Source: an uncultured bacterium (GTDB taxonomy: Bacteria; Bacteroidota; Bacteroidia; Sphingobacteriales; Sphingobacteriaceae). From it: a stretch of 12,111 nt of DNA. Where the stretch lies: positions 1 to 12,111 of the forward strand of contig CAJBVG010000089.1 of the NCBI GenBank assembly GCA_903958995.1, in the 5' to 3' direction. Made by a program: the position numbers and the translations under genes. The notes beneath the pieces were generated by a model. It was not told the origin of the DNA and did not search any database. It worked only from the letters and a program-made list of their open reading frames with translations. Below, piece by piece: positions 1 through 7,106 of the stretch (its first letter is position 1; each line of letters begins with the position of its first letter).

Positions 1-840
1 AAATTTGATGCGCAAACTTGCTATGCTAGTTGCCACATGTTTACTCCTTACTTAGATCCTACTACAACTCCAGCTACTATGGTTGCAAACCAAAGTGGAA
101 ATCACTACACTAATGGTGCGAGTGAAAAAATTGATATGTGGTGGATGAAAATCGGAAGAGATCCAATTCATGGTCAATTCTCTGATGAGTACCAAGATTG
201 GGCTGGAGGTCCATCAATTACAAGTTTAGTAGGTGGTAAAGGAAACGGTCGTCACCAAGATGATCAAACAGTTTCTGGTGCTTCTTCAACTTATCCTTAT
301 GGTCCAAGTTATTCTTCAAATGCAAGTGGAACTGGAACAAGCACAAATACTCAAAAATTAAACATCACTGGTAAAACTCCTGTAGTTTCAGTTTCTGTAC
401 CTAAATATATTATCCCAGGTAGAACAGACTACTATTATATCTTATCATCTGAAGTTACAGCTGGAACTGCTAAAACAGTTACTGCGGTTGACTCTTTCGG
501 TGTACTTACTTTAAGCGATGGTTCTACAATTGATCCTAATGTTGGAACAGATTACAAAAGAATTGGTGATGTAATTTACGGTGGACATGGTTCTAAAGTT
601 ATTCCTAGTTATGTTTCTGCTCCATTAACAAACGGACGTGCAGATATTTCTTGTCAAGCTGTTTACACAGGTTCTACTTGGGTTATCGAATGGAAACGTT
701 TGTTAAAAACTCCAGGCGTATTAAAACAAGATGTTGATTTTTCTACTTTAGAAGACCAACCATTTGGTGTTGCAATATTCAATAAATCAAATTACCAACA
801 CGGTATTAGACCAAACTTAATGTTGAAATTTCAAAAATAA
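1..840 (+). CDS. Ethylbenzene-dehydrogenase-type (EB_dh) heme-binding protein, 3' part
   Basis: Partial: the frame is open from base 1, so the ATG at 37 is internal and the true start lies outside the window (279 residues visible). The fragment opens with a CX3CH motif (C7, C11, H12), followed by a D-M-W-W-M-K segment (residues 45-50) and a GRD..FSDEYQDW stretch. The C-terminus has a W-x-I-E-W-x-R-L-L-K-T strand and an FGVAIFN...H segment. This order matches the EB_dh family, which includes the heme b subunit of type II DMSO-reductase-like enzymes (EbdC) and stand-alone periplasmic heme proteins. The CX3CH motif suggests covalent heme as well. It lies 49 bp ahead of a lipoprotein cytochrome on the same strand, so it belongs to an electron-transfer locus. 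Its substrate or partner cannot be told from here. The family call is fairly sure; the heme chemistry is inference. Confidence 0.75.
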   Translation, partial: KFDAQTCYASCHMFTPYLDPTTTPATMVANQSGNHYTNGASEKIDMWWMKIGRDPIHGQFSDEYQDWAGGPSITSLVGGKGNGRHQDDQTVSGASSTYPYGPSYSSNASGTGTSTNTQKLNITGKTPVVSVSVPKYIIPGRTDYYYILSSEVTAGTAKTVTAVDSFGVLTLSDGSTIDPNVGTDYKRIGDVIYGGHGSKVIPSYVSAPLTNGRADISCQAVYTGSTWVIEWKRLLKTPGVLKQDVDFSTLEDQPFGVAIFNKSNYQHGIRPNLMLKFQK

Positions 841-889
841 ATTTTGCAATAAATAACAAATTAATTAAATGATTTAAATAAATAAGATC

Positions 890-1291
890 ATGTCATTAAA
901 AAAAATCGTGATAGAAATGCTGGTAATTGCCATTCCTGTCATTGGCTTGCAAAGTTGTTATGAAGTTGCTACGGTACTCCCAGATACAAATGTGGAGATT
1001 ACTACCGACGTGAGTTTTAAAACTGATATCGTACCTGTTCTAAATCAAAATTGTAGCATGAGTGGTTGTCATAGTACTGGTGGAATTAAACCAGATTTAT
1101 CAGACGCAAATGCATTCAGTTCTTTGGAAAAAGGAGGATATTGGGACTCTAATACACCAGAAAATAGTAGTATCTATTTATGGTTAACAGGCAAAAAAAG
1201 TTCAATAATGCCGCCAAATGGAAACAATAATCCATCTAACATTAATCAATATATGTTAGCCTGGATAAAACAAGGTGCTAAAAATAATTAA
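890..1291 (+). CDS. Small lipoprotein c-type cytochrome with CX4CH heme motif
   Basis: A 133-residue protein with a hydrophobic signal (residues 5-22) ending in a lipobox, L-Q-S-C23, so it should be lipid-anchored. The mature part is one cytochrome-c-like domain. The heme motif is C55-x4-C60-H61, one of the longer spacings known in c-type cytochromes. A downstream I-M107-P-P-N-G offers M107 as distal ligand, and the C-terminal helix reads Q-Y-M-L-A-W-I-K-Q-G-A. Small proteins with NCxxxGCH and MPP motifs are common in Bacteroidota. It sits between the EB_dh-type protein and the DUF5777 barrel (11-bp gap downstream), probably co-transcribed, and may relay electrons at the periplasmic face of the outer membrane. 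Covalent heme attachment is likely but not proven by sequence. Confidence 0.78.
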   Translation: MSLKKIVIEMLVIAIPVIGLQSCYEVATVLPDTNVEITTDVSFKTDIVPVLNQNCSMSGCHSTGGIKPDLSDANAFSSLEKGGYWDSNTPENSSIYLWLTGKKSSIMPPNGNNNPSNINQYMLAWIKQGAKNN

Positions 1292-1302
1292 TAATCAACA
1301 TC

Positions 1303-2205
1303 ATGAAAACACTTTCAAATAAATATTCATATTACTTACAGTGTTTTATCATAGCTGTTTGCTTCATCGCAATGGGGAATGTTTCCTTAGCTCAAGATAA
1401 CACTGAAGTAACGCCGGTTGTTAAAAACGAACTGGTTAAAAAAACCTTTATCGGCAATTTGCTGATTGATAACCAAACCTGTATGGTTCCGGTGAAAGGT
1501 GTATTCGAATTTGTGATTCAACATCGTTTCGGTGTGATCAACAATGGATACAAAGATTTCTATGGTTTATATGCACCATCAAATATCAGATTAGGATTTA
1601 ATTATACTCCAATCGAAGATTTGCAAGTAGGTTTTGGTTTTACAAAAGAAAGATTAATGTGGGATGGTAACTTGAAGTATGCAATCATCAAACAATCAAA
1701 AGTTGGTGGTTCCCCAGTAAGTGTTACCTACTACGGAAACTTTGGAGTAGATACTCGTCCGAAAGAAGGAAACTTCGTAAACAACGCGGATCGTTTATCA
1801 TACTTCCATCAATTAATTTTTGCTCGTAAAGTAAACAAAAAACTATCTCTTCAAGTTTCTCCAAGTATCTCTTGGTTCAACAACGTAGATGGTTACATTA
1901 GTTCTGATGGTTCAATTAAAGCAAAATCAGAAAACTTACATTTTGGAACAGCATTTATGGGTTGCTATGCAGTTAACGATAACTTCTCTGTGATTGCAAA
2001 TTACGATCAACCATTTACACAACATCCTACTAACAATCCAAATCCTAATATTAGCTTTGGTTTCCAAGTAGGTACTGCTACACATACATTTCAAATGTTC
2101 TTAGGAAACTATCAAAGTATAGTTCCACAATTGAATAATTTGTATAACAAAAATGACTATTCAAACAGTCAATATGTAATCGGATTTAATATCACTAAGC
2201 GTTAA
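1303..2205 (+). CDS. DUF5777-family outer-membrane beta-barrel protein
   Basis: A 300-residue protein with a signal peptide of about 30 residues (hydrophobic core 14-24, cleavage likely after S-L-A30). The rest is alternating aromatic and polar strands, as in a beta-barrel (for example RLGFNYTP, LQVGFGFTKER, FGFQVGT), ending in a strand YVIGFNITKR. A Q-H-R-F-G-V-I-N-N-G segment near residue 70 followed by N-I-R-L-G is characteristic of the DUF5777 barrels, which in Bacteroidota often lie beside c-type cytochrome genes. Their biochemical function is not established. It is the last gene before a strong terminator and only 11 bp after the lipoprotein cytochrome, so it probably provides the outer-membrane part of that redox locus. 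That role is inference from position. Confidence 0.72.
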   Translation: MKTLSNKYSYYLQCFIIAVCFIAMGNVSLAQDNTEVTPVVKNELVKKTFIGNLLIDNQTCMVPVKGVFEFVIQHRFGVINNGYKDFYGLYAPSNIRLGFNYTPIEDLQVGFGFTKERLMWDGNLKYAIIKQSKVGGSPVSVTYYGNFGVDTRPKEGNFVNNADRLSYFHQLIFARKVNKKLSLQVSPSISWFNNVDGYISSDGSIKAKSENLHFGTAFMGCYAVNDNFSVIANYDQPFTQHPTNNPNPNISFGFQVGTATHTFQMFLGNYQSIVPQLNNLYNKNDYSNSQYVIGFNITKR

Positions 2206-2234
2206 TAAATATTTCACAATTGAACATTAACAGG

Positions 2235-2264
2235 AGAGGCTGCCAATTGGTAGCCTCTTTTTTT
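2235..2264 (+). terminator. Rho-independent terminator after the DUF5777 gene
   Basis: A 10-bp stem (2235-2244 pairing with 2249-2258, including one G-U pair) around an AATT loop is followed by a T run through 2264. It lies 30 bp after the DUF5777 stop and separates the first locus from the Fe-S/NrfD operon. Confidence 0.9.
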
Positions 2265-2292
2265 GTGCCTCCCCAATCTGAATTTTAGAATA

Positions 2293-2316
2293 GAAATATG
2301 ATAAAAATCATATTTC
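2293..2316. promoter_or_regulatory. Perfect palindrome, candidate Crp/Fnr-type operator
   Basis: Half-site GAAATATGAT, a four-A spacer, then the exact reverse complement: 10 bp of perfect dyad symmetry. Its core, TGAT-N4-ATCA, has the same half-sites and spacing as the Fnr consensus TTGAT-N4-ATCAA. It lies about 65 bp upstream of the start site predicted from the box at 2356-2363, a class I activator distance. It has no T run, so a terminator is unlikely. The regulator is not in the window. Confidence 0.5.
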
Positions 2317-2355
2317 TCGGTGAGCATTGTCATAATATATAAATGACTAAACTGA

Positions 2356-2363
2356 TAAATTTG
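2356..2363 (+). promoter_or_regulatory. Candidate Bacteroidota -7 promoter element (TAAATTTG)
   Basis: An exact match to TAnnTTTG, 46 bp before the ATG of the Fe-S protein gene. The nearest upstream TTG (2327-2329) is 26 bp away, longer than the usual spacing of about 17-23, so the promoter may be weak without an activator. Such 8-mers arise by chance in AT-rich DNA; confidence is moderate. Confidence 0.45.
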
Positions 2364-2409
2364 GTACAATCAAACAAGAAATTCTTTATAAAAATATAAT
2401 TTTTACAAT

Positions 2410-3345
2410 ATGTCAGACACTCCAGACAAAAAAAATAACCAAGAGGATAACGATTCGGGAAGAAGAGACTTCCTTCGAATGGGTATTCTTACTGCCGGCT
2501 TAGCTATAGCTGGTGGTGGTTTACGTAAAGTATTTTCAGAGGATCATTCTGCCACTGGCGAAAAAGTACAAGCAATGACTGCTGATGGGAAACTAATTGA
2601 GGTTAGTTCTTCTCATATTAGCGAAGTGAATTGCTGCGCTGCTCCTTCAGCAGAATCGAGAGTCGGAATACCAGGTAAAAAGTATGTTATGGTAATAGAC
2701 CTTTCTCGTTGCAAAAATGCAATGAAATGTCAGAAGGCTTGCCAAAAACATCACTTGTTACCAACACATGATAAATATCTAAAAGTATACAAGATGCAGG
2801 ATTCTCCTGAAGCATCTCCTTATTGGATGCCGAAACCTTGTTTGCATTGCGATAAACCCCCATGTGTTAAAGTTTGCCCTGTAGATGCTACTTTTAAACG
2901 TAGCGATGGTTTAGTGTTAATCGATAATGAGCGTTGTATAGGCTGTAGATTCTGTATGGCTGCTTGTCCTTATTCTACTAGAACATTTAACTGGGATGAA
3001 CCTCTTCAACCTGCTAATATAAATGAATACACATATTCTCCAGAGTCAAGTACACCCCGTAAAAAAGGTACTGTAGAAAAATGTGATTTCTGTCCAGATA
3101 TGTTAAAACAAGGTCTATTACCACATTGTGTTTCTGCTTGCCCTAACGGTGTTTACTATTTTGGTGATGCAAATGAAGATACAGTAACTAATGGTGATGA
3201 AACTTTAAAATTCAGACAGTTAATAAAAGACAAAGCTGGATATAGATATATGGAATCATTAGGTACAGAACCAAGTGTTTATTATTTACCTGCTGTAAAT
3301 CGTTTGTTCCCATTCGAAGAAGAAGCACCAACTGAAAACATATGA
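2410..3345 (+). CDS. Tat-exported NrfC/PsrB-like 4Fe-4S ferredoxin subunit
   Basis: A 311-residue electron-transfer subunit. A twin-arginine motif (R18-R19-D-F-L) and a hydrophobic stretch to about residue 37 point to Tat export. The ferredoxin body has the four-cluster layout of the NrfC/PsrB/DmsB family: a first group C101, C107, C111; CxxCxxxxCxxxCP from C144 to C156; CxxCxxCxxxCP from C176 to C186; and C225-x2-C228 with C240-x3-C244. In the first group the expected second cysteine is Ala104, leaving 15 of the usual 16 ligands, so one cluster may be 3Fe-4S, use another ligand or be absent. A C75-C76 pair lies just upstream. Its stop overlaps the next start (ATGA), the usual coupling with an NrfD membrane partner. 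It should wire the membrane subunit to periplasmic carriers. No molybdopterin enzyme is encoded nearby. Confidence 0.88.
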   Translation: MSDTPDKKNNQEDNDSGRRDFLRMGILTAGLAIAGGGLRKVFSEDHSATGEKVQAMTADGKLIEVSSSHISEVNCCAAPSAESRVGIPGKKYVMVIDLSRCKNAMKCQKACQKHHLLPTHDKYLKVYKMQDSPEASPYWMPKPCLHCDKPPCVKVCPVDATFKRSDGLVLIDNERCIGCRFCMAACPYSTRTFNWDEPLQPANINEYTYSPESSTPRKKGTVEKCDFCPDMLKQGLLPHCVSACPNGVYYFGDANEDTVTNGDETLKFRQLIKDKAGYRYMESLGTEPSVYYLPAVNRLFPFEEEAPTENI

Positions 3346-4706
3346 AAGATTTAGAAAAACCACATAACGAATCCGAAGCAATAGATATGCTTCATCGTTA
3401 CAATGAAGATGTACTTCCTCAGAAATTTGGGAAAGCTGGGATGATATGGGTTTCATTTTTGCTAGCTGTTATTGTAGTTGGACTTTATAACTATGTACAA
3501 CAATTACGTTATGGTTTAGTTGTAACGGGTTTGAGTGATACCGTTTCTTGGGGTATTTATATTTCAAACTTTGTGTTCTTTGTTGCAATCAGTTTAGTAG
3601 GTTCTTTAATCACTGCAGTTTTACATTTGTTGAATGTTAAATGGCGTGCACCACTGACTCGTATTTCTGAAGTAATTGCAGTATCAGCAATCGTATTTGC
3701 TGGTTTAATTATTATCGTTGATATGGGTCGTCCAGATCGTTTACTTAACATGTTCATCTATGGTCGTATTCAATCGCCAATTGTATGGGACGTTATTGTA
3801 GTAATGACATACATGACGATTAGTGTATTGTTGTTATACTTCCCATTGATTCCAAGTATTGCATACTGTAGAGATCACATGAAAAATATTCCAAAATGGC
3901 AACATAAGATGTATACATTCTTATCTCTAAATTGGAAAGATACCAATGGTCAATATGCGATTGTAAGCAAAGCGATAAAAATCTTATCAATTATGATTAT
4001 TCCTGTGGCATTAAGTATCCACACGGTTACCTCGTGGTTGTTTGCAACCACTTACAGACCAGGTTGGGATAGTACTAACTTTGGTGCTTACTTTGTTGCA
4101 GGTGCATTCATGGTAGGAGCTGCTGCGGTAGTTGCTGCGATGTATATCTTACAAAAGTTCTACAAAAATTACGATCAATATTTTACCGATAAACATTTTG
4201 ACCGTATGGGTAAATTACTTGTTCTTCTTTCTTTCGTTTATCTCTATTTTTCAGTGAATGAATATTTCATCCCTGGATATAAAATGAAAGGGGAAGAAGC
4301 TGAGCATTTGAAAGAATTATTTGTTGGGCATTATGCTCCTATGTTTTGGACAGTTCAGATTTTTGGCATGATTATTCCAATTATTGTTTTACTCTTCAAA
4401 AAAGGTAGAAAGCCTTTACCAATTTTTATCATGTCTGTTTTTGTAATTCTTGGCGCATGGTTCAAAAGATATTTAATTGTTGTCCCTACTATGTTACATC
4501 CATTAACTCCAATGGATAGATTGCCAGAAGCGGCTAAACATTATATGCCAACTTTCGCGGAATGGTCAATTACTTCTGCTTCTCTAGCAGGTGCATTATT
4601 GCTCATTACTCTGTTTGTTCGTTACTTCCCAATTATTTCAATATGGGAATTAGCAGAAGAAAGAGATATTCCACATCACACCATTTATAAGAATTTAAAT
4701 AAATAG
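3342..4706 (+). CDS. nrfD: NrfD/PsrC-type quinone-reactive integral membrane subunit
   Basis: A 454-residue polytopic protein with about ten hydrophobic segments (roughly residues 33-52, 68-97, 108-127, 147-174, 210-236, 248-270, 289-310, 332-352, 358-384 and 408-432), the topology of the longer NrfD members (HmcC, DsrP, ActC type) rather than eight-helix PsrC. Family-like features include D-M-G-R-P (127-131), S-I-H-T-V-T-S-W followed by R-P-G-W, and K-R-Y-L-I-V-V-P-T near residue 375. These subunits bind menaquinone or menaquinol at the periplasmic side and pass electrons to or from the partner Fe-S protein. The start overlaps the stop of the Fe-S gene by 4 bp and the next gene follows after 2 bp, so translation is tightly coupled. 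The symbol denotes the family, not a nitrite-reductase role: no NrfA-like gene is visible. Confidence 0.88.
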   Translation: MKDLEKPHNESEAIDMLHRYNEDVLPQKFGKAGMIWVSFLLAVIVVGLYNYVQQLRYGLVVTGLSDTVSWGIYISNFVFFVAISLVGSLITAVLHLLNVKWRAPLTRISEVIAVSAIVFAGLIIIVDMGRPDRLLNMFIYGRIQSPIVWDVIVVMTYMTISVLLLYFPLIPSIAYCRDHMKNIPKWQHKMYTFLSLNWKDTNGQYAIVSKAIKILSIMIIPVALSIHTVTSWLFATTYRPGWDSTNFGAYFVAGAFMVGAAAVVAAMYILQKFYKNYDQYFTDKHFDRMGKLLVLLSFVYLYFSVNEYFIPGYKMKGEEAEHLKELFVGHYAPMFWTVQIFGMIIPIIVLLFKKGRKPLPIFIMSVFVILGAWFKRYLIVVPTMLHPLTPMDRLPEAAKHYMPTFAEWSITSASLAGALLLITLFVRYFPIISIWELAEERDIPHHTIYKNLNK

Positions 4707-4708
4707 CT

Positions 4709-5623
4709 ATGAAAAAGTATATCACATTAAATAGAAACTTTGTTGCGATACTTGTTTTAATCATCAGCTTTATTGCGATGAATGTAAACGCATTCGCACA
4801 AGAAGATTCTACTTCAGAGAAGCAAAGTGCTTCAATGAGTCTAAGCTATAAAATTGTAAATGGCATTAAAACCTTAAAGGTATCTGTAGAATCTAGAGTA
4901 GATGGTAAACGTGAACCTGTTGAAAATTTAATTGTCAATCTATATCTTAATGAAGTAAAGAAATACGATACAACTACCACTACTGGTTGGATGGGTAATT
5001 TACTAACGAATAAAGAAGGTGTAGGTGAATTTAAATTTACAGAACGCTTTAATGAACTTACTAAAAATATGCATGAGTTTCATTTTTTAGCAACATCTAA
5101 TAGCGATTTGAGATATGAAGATTCTGAAGCTGAAACTTTCATCTATGATGTTTTTGTAAAACTAGACGTTGTTACCGAAGATTCTATTTCTACAGCAACT
5201 GCTACCTTAACAAAATTTGTTGATGGAGTAGAAGTTCCATTAGCGGAAACAGAAATTAAACTTTTTGTAAAACGCACATTTGGTTTATTCCCATTTGGTG
5301 AAGAAGGTGCTGTAACAGATGAAAATGGTCAAATTGTAGCAGAAGTACCAAGTGACATTATTGGTTTTTCAGACAAAACACTTACTCTAATTGCTCGTTA
5401 CGAAGATCCTGATTATGATGGTAAGATTGAGGCATCTCAAAGTATTCCTTGGACAGTGATGCCGTATGAGAATGAAGAAATGGCTAGATCATTATGGTCA
5501 ACTGGACATAATGCTCCTATCCCTTTAGTAATTGCATCAGTTACAATTATTTTGTTCATTTGGGGATTAATTTTGTACCTTGTTACCTTGTTATTTAAGA
5601 TTAAAAAAGAAAGTAAAGCATAA
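4709..5623 (+). CDS. Unrecognised membrane-anchored protein with two Ig-like repeats
   Basis: I do not recognise this 304-residue protein. It has a signal peptide (hydrophobic 11-25, cleavage likely after A-F-A30), a beta-rich extracytoplasmic region, a single transmembrane helix near 272-296 and a short basic tail (K-I-K-K-E-S-K). The beta region appears to hold two related units, about 41-145 and 148-250. Each has a V-D-G-x2-x-P-V/L segment followed by an x-L-Y/F-V strand and a G-containing turn (NKEGVGEF and DENGQIVAEV), resembling Ig-like or transthyretin-like carboxypeptidase-regulatory folds. It has no cysteine or heme motif, so it is unlikely to carry electrons. Lying 2 bp after the NrfD gene and ahead of a cytochrome c, it is probably a structural or docking subunit of that complex. 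That role is inference from position. Confidence 0.7.
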   Translation: MKKYITLNRNFVAILVLIISFIAMNVNAFAQEDSTSEKQSASMSLSYKIVNGIKTLKVSVESRVDGKREPVENLIVNLYLNEVKKYDTTTTTGWMGNLLTNKEGVGEFKFTERFNELTKNMHEFHFLATSNSDLRYEDSEAETFIYDVFVKLDVVTEDSISTATATLTKFVDGVEVPLAETEIKLFVKRTFGLFPFGEEGAVTDENGQIVAEVPSDIIGFSDKTLTLIARYEDPDYDGKIEASQSIPWTVMPYENEEMARSLWSTGHNAPIPLVIASVTIILFIWGLILYLVTLLFKIKKESKA

Positions 5624-5658
5624 TTTTTATTTAGAATTTTCACTAAACACATATACAT

Positions 5659-6087
5659 ATGAAAAAAATAGTTAACAGCAAATTTTTAACATTCGCACTT
5701 ACCTTATTATTTTTAGGTTGGGTGAATTTAGCATTCGTAGCTTCTCCAGATGGTGGAAAACCTTGGTCTGTTCCAGATGCAGCTAAAAAAGTAAAAAATC
5801 CTACATCTAAAACTGATGCAGAAGGTCTTGCAGATGGAAAAGCTTTATGGGCAAAACATTGTAAATCATGCCATGGTGCTAAAGGTCTTGGAGATGGACC
5901 TAAATCTAAAGAATTAGATACAGATTGCGGTGACTTCAGTGTGAAAGCTGTTCAATCACTTTCTGATGGAGAATTGTACTACAAAATTAAAGAAGGAAGA
6001 GACGATATGCCTTCGTTCAAAAAGAAAATTACTGATGACGAAGAAATTTGGCACATCGTAAATTTCATGAGAACAATGGCGAAATAG
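5659..6087 (+). CDS. Monoheme cytochrome c (class I type)
   Basis: A 142-residue protein with an N-terminal hydrophobic segment (9-27) that may be a cleaved signal or a membrane anchor; no lipobox is visible. The C-terminal domain is a standard small cytochrome c: C68-K-S-C71-H72, the G-A-K-G-L-G-D-G-P loop, M117 in D-D-M-P-S-F as probable distal ligand, and a closing helix E-I-W-H-I-V-N-F-M-R. An extra C90 has no obvious role. It is the last gene of the Fe-S/NrfD operon, 35 bp after the Ig-like protein and just before a terminator. It is the natural soluble or tethered redox partner of the quinone-reactive module, accepting electrons from it or donating to it. Confidence 0.9.
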   Translation: MKKIVNSKFLTFALTLLFLGWVNLAFVASPDGGKPWSVPDAAKKVKNPTSKTDAEGLADGKALWAKHCKSCHGAKGLGDGPKSKELDTDCGDFSVKAVQSLSDGELYYKIKEGRDDMPSFKKKITDDEEIWHIVNFMRTMAK

Positions 6088-6105
6088 TTAAATTAATTTC
6101 TAAAC

Positions 6106-6137
6106 AAAAAAACCGAACAGAGATGCTCGGTTTTTTT
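6106..6137 (+). terminator. Rho-independent terminator after the cytochrome c gene
   Basis: An 11-bp stem (A-run plus ACCGA at 6106-6116 pairing with TCGG plus a T-run at 6127-6137) around a 10-nt loop. It lies 18 bp after the cytochrome stop and ends the respiratory operon. The A-rich 5' side would also give a U-rich tail on the opposite strand, but no gene converges there. Confidence 0.88.
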
Positions 6138-6151
6138 GTTCTTTAATTTAG

Positions 6152-6166
6152 CTATATTCGATATAG
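6152..6166. promoter_or_regulatory. Short palindrome just upstream of the AraC-type gene
   Basis: CTATAT-TCG-ATATAG, a perfect 6-bp inverted repeat ending 4 bp before the ATG at 6171. It overlaps TATATTCG (6153-6160), one mismatch from the TAnnTTTG element. Only 33 bp separate the preceding terminator from the start, so promoter and leader must be very short. It could be an autoregulatory site or a chance AT-rich palindrome. Confidence 0.25.
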
Positions 6167-6170
6167 TCAT

Positions 6171-7106
6171 ATGGCAAAGCTTAAGAAAATACTAGACCTG
6201 CCTTCACTTACAAAGGAAAACTCATTAAAAACTTTAGTGGAGAATAGGACTGTATATAATCTTGAGAACTGCGAGCTAAATCTTTTTGAAACTTACCAAA
6301 AATCGATATTAGTCCCCTTAAAATTTAACGACCTTGTTGTTACTTCAATGCTGCGTGGTAAAAAAGTGATGCACTTATTCGAAGACCCTGCTTTCGATTA
6401 CTTACCTGGGGAATCTGTTATCGTTCCCGCAAACATAGAGATGGTCATCGACTTCCCAGAAGCTAGTTTTAATAAACCTACTCAGTGTTTAGCCTTAGCA
6501 ATTGATAATCAGAAAATAGTCAATACTCTAAATTACCTTAATGAGAAATATCCTAAAACAGGGAATAGCGATTATTGGAAGCTCGACGAACAAAATTATT
6601 TCTTCAATAATAATGAAGATTTAGCCAATACCATAAATAAACTAATTACAATTTGTCAGAGTACTGACTTAACTAAGGATATTTTAGTTGATCTTACTTT
6701 ACAAGAATTATTAGTGCGCATAATCCAAACACAAACGTTAACGAGTATTGACAAGTCAGAGAGTAAAATTTCAAATAGTCAATTAAAATATATTGTAGAA
6801 GCTATTCGCAAGAATTTATCCGACAAGCTCAACTTAAAAGCTATTGCAAATACATCCGGGTTGAGCATGCCTACTATGTATAGGATGTTTAAAAGAGAGT
6901 TAGGAATTAGCCCAATAGAATTTATTATCATCGAACGAATTAAACATGCAAAGAGTTTATTAAAAGACAATAACCTCTACATTAAAAATGTTTCCTATGA
7001 ATCGGGTTTTATCGATACTAATTATTTTATCCGAACATTTAAACACTACGAAGGGATAACACCTAAACAATATCAACAGTTAACTCATAAAACAAATACA
7101 GATTAA
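6171..7106 (+). CDS. AraC-family transcriptional regulator
   Basis: A 311-residue regulator with the two-part AraC layout. Residues about 25-190 are a cupin-like sensing domain of the AraC_N type, with PLKFNDLVVTSMLRGKKVMHLF and a Y-L-P-G-E-S-V-I-V-P-A strand. Residues about 200-305 are the DNA-binding domain: helix-turn-helix 1 near 222-241 (LKAIANTSGLSMPTMYRMFK), the linker G-I-S-P-I-E-F, and helix-turn-helix 2 near 270-290, ending in the signature Y-E-G-I-T-P-K-Q-Y. It faces a DUF779 gene and an aldehyde dehydrogenase gene on the other strand. AraC-type regulators of this class often control such aldehyde dehydrogenases, and a direct-repeat site suited to an AraC protein lies upstream of the dehydrogenase. 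The inducer is unknown; an aldehyde or its alcohol is plausible. Confidence 0.88.
   Translation: MAKLKKILDLPSLTKENSLKTLVENRTVYNLENCELNLFETYQKSILVPLKFNDLVVTSMLRGKKVMHLFEDPAFDYLPGESVIVPANIEMVIDFPEASFNKPTQCLALAIDNQKIVNTLNYLNEKYPKTGNSDYWKLDEQNYFFNNNEDLANTINKLITICQSTDLTKDILVDLTLQELLVRIIQTQTLTSIDKSESKISNSQLKYIVEAIRKNLSDKLNLKAIANTSGLSMPTMYRMFKRELGISPIEFIIIERIKHAKSLLKDNNLYIKNVSYESGFIDTNYFIRTFKHYEGITPKQYQQLTHKTNTD

Noticed and set aside
37..840. Complete protein starting at the ATG at 37
   Set aside because: The frame is open to base 1 and the upstream codons contain the family's CX3CH motif, so the gene is truncated by the window edge.
2295..2315. Palindrome as a second terminator after the DUF5777 gene
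   Set aside because: It is AT-rich, lacks a T run and comes after a complete strong terminator at 2235-2264; an operator reading fits better.
3557..3757. 66-residue frame on the minus strand
   Set aside because: Lies entirely antisense within the NrfD-type gene, whose product has clear membrane helices and family motifs; no promoter or family signature.
5437..5658. 73-residue frame on the minus strand
   Set aside because: Antisense to the end of the Ig-like protein gene; its sequence mirrors the membrane helix codons and has no independent support.
6779..6970. 63-residue frame on the minus strand
   Set aside because: Antisense to the helix-turn-helix region of the AraC-type gene.
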